Assembly: GCF_030116705.1 (NCBI RefSeq)
Contig: NZ_JAOTIK010000001.1
Location: forward strand, 5,112,501-5,176,500
Length of the DNA stretch: 64,000 nucleotides
Direction: 5' to 3'
Source: Streptomyces sp. ML-6
GTDB lineage: Bacteria; Actinomycetota; Actinomycetes; Streptomycetales; Streptomycetaceae
Below the pieces are notes generated by a model, which made no database searches, was not told the origin of the DNA, and saw only the letters and a program-made list of their open reading frames with translations. Positions within the stretch are counted from its first letter, which is position 1; the number at the start of each line of letters is the position of its first letter. Made by a program: the position numbers and the translations under genes. Positions 63,601 to 64,000 of this stretch are shown here, piece after piece.

Positions 63601-64000
63601 AGGGTTCGGTGCTGTCGGCGGTGTGGGCGTGGCCGGGCGGGTTGTTCGGTGAGGGTGAGGTGGAGGGGCTTGCCCGTGCGTGGGTGGAGGTCCTGGAGTC
63701 GTTGGTGGTGGCGGCGGGTGAGCCGGGTGCGGGTGGTCTGACGCCGTCGGACGTTCCGTTGGTGGAGGTGACGCAGGACGAGATCGAGACGCTGGAGACC
63801 GCGTATCCGGGCCTGGTCGACGTCCTCCCGCTCTCCCCCCTCCAGGAAGGACTCCACTTCCACACCGTCTACGGCGGTGAGTCCGACGCCCCCGACCTCT
63901 ACGCCATCCAGCTCGTCTTCGACCTCGAGGGCGACTTCGACGCCACGGCCATGCGCGCCGCGGCCCGGACCCTGCTGGAGCGCCGGCCCAACCTGCGGGC
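54619..64000 (+). CDS. non-ribosomal peptide synthetase, C-A-PCP-E-C-A-PCP-E-C..., 3' end outside window, with apparent frameshift
   Basis: Domains by approximate residue: C1 1-450 (HHSAVDG at 138), A1 455-960, PCP1 (GGDS at 1004), E1 1060-1520 (HHLVVDG at 1197, FNYLG), C2 1535-1990 (DHLLLDG at 1676), A2 2000-2500, PCP2 (GGDS at 2530), E2, C3 start. C1 at the very N-terminus should accept an acyl chain. A1 code reads DVWHISLVDK, a serine type; A2 reads DVFSVAIVYK, not assigned with confidence (small residue possible). Both modules epimerise. The start is TTG 54619 behind GAGGGTGG. Within E2 a G is missing at 63362-63365 relative to the duplicate at 58781-58785; the frame ends at 63576 and domain sequence continues in another frame to the window end. 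Confidence 0.93.
57067..57650 (+). repeat. 584-bp exact repeat in NRPS (A-domain C-terminus to PCP), copy 1
   Basis: Appears identical to 61645-62228. It covers A-domain motifs A8-A10 and the first half of the PCP. Codon use changes abruptly at its left border to GGT, GTG, TTG and CGT codons, unlike the C-ending codons before it. Confidence 0.85.
57787..59283 (+). repeat. 1.5-kb near-exact repeat in NRPS (E domain to start of next C), copy 1
   Basis: Matches 62368-63863 with two substitutions noticed (Val/Ala and Cys/Ser codons) and a 1-bp deletion in the second copy. It covers the whole E domain and the first 40 bases or so of the C domain. The codon bias toward G/T endings ends inside the repeat, near 59225. 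Confidence 0.85.
61645..62228 (+). repeat. 584-bp exact repeat in NRPS, copy 2
   Basis: Second copy of 57067-57650, offset 4578 bp. It joins the A2 core to PCP2. Confidence 0.85.
62368..63863 (+). repeat. 1.5-kb near-exact repeat in NRPS, copy 2 with 1-bp deletion
   Basis: Second copy of 57787-59283. It is shorter by one base: the G-run is GGGG at 63362-63365 and GGGGG at 58781-58785. Sequence on both sides of the deletion is otherwise the same as in copy 1. Confidence 0.85.

Overview
The window looks like a Streptomyces chromosome. GC content and third-position GC bias are very high, GTG and TTG starts are common, and the gene content is typical of the genus (SARP, DUF2690, MbtH, SPOR-like small protein, secreted subtilase, IclR/LuxR-type regulators). 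This assignment is inference from sequence style and families; no marker gene or RNA gene was seen.

Positions 1-12,100 are a patchy accessory region. It holds small regulators with well-formed operators: a TetR with a 12-bp palindrome at 2011-2050, an ArsR next to a flavin-reductase-like gene with a 9-bp palindrome at 3903-3924, and a second ArsR-like gene divergent from an MFS exporter. It also holds remains of IS5-type transposases and a tyrosine recombinase, a nitrilase-family hydrolase, a VapBC-like pair and a DUF2690 protein. Positions 12,097-19,331 carry two overlapping minus-strand genes: a very large P-loop ATPase (1927 aa) and a protein ending in a HEPN-like RX4H motif. This is a candidate, undescribed conflict or defence module.

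Positions 19,500-31,000 are ordinary secreted and housekeeping genes: a TAP-like peptidase, a PGRP amidase, a GH65-like glycosidase, a threonine-synthase-like enzyme, a subtilase, a GntR regulator, a SPOR-like small protein and a Nudix hydrolase. Short-unit tandem repeats and clear terminators lie between them.

From about 31,550 to the right edge the window is one biosynthetic gene cluster, cut by the window end. It opens with a Sfp-type phosphopantetheinyl transferase. A dense block of regulators follows: three related LuxR-type proteins, two IclR-type paralogues and one SARP with an NB-ARC domain. A type II thioesterase and an Fe(II)/2-oxoglutarate hydroxylase complete this part. Next comes a tightly coupled operon (42,425-53,448) of discrete type II PKS enzymes: two ACPs, two ketosynthases with intact Cys-His-His, two degenerate ketosynthase-like partners, a ketoreductase, two small hotdog dehydratase-like proteins, a double-hotdog protein, an alpha/beta hydrolase and a DsbA-fold isomerase-like protein. 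Three consecutive DsrE/DsrF/DsrH (TusBCD)-like genes sit inside this operon, and MbtH ends it. A convergent second type II thioesterase and a divergent NRPS follow. The NRPS reads C-A-PCP-E-C-A-PCP-E-C. Its first A domain has a serine-type specificity code, and both complete modules have epimerase domains.

Inferred pathway: the type II enzymes build a highly unsaturated (polyene or cinnamoyl-type) acyl chain on ACP. The N-terminal C domain of the NRPS would load it onto D-Ser, and the peptide would be extended by further modules beyond the window. The PKS/NRPS logic resembles known cinnamoyl-peptide and ishigamide-type pathways. The sulfur-relay-like trio is the least explained part. A conserved 16-bp element occurs exactly three times in front of regulatory-block genes, and a second element is shared by the PKS operon and the NRPS promoter. 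The second NRPS module contains a 1-bp deletion relative to its near-identical duplicate, which is either an error in the sequence or a real break.
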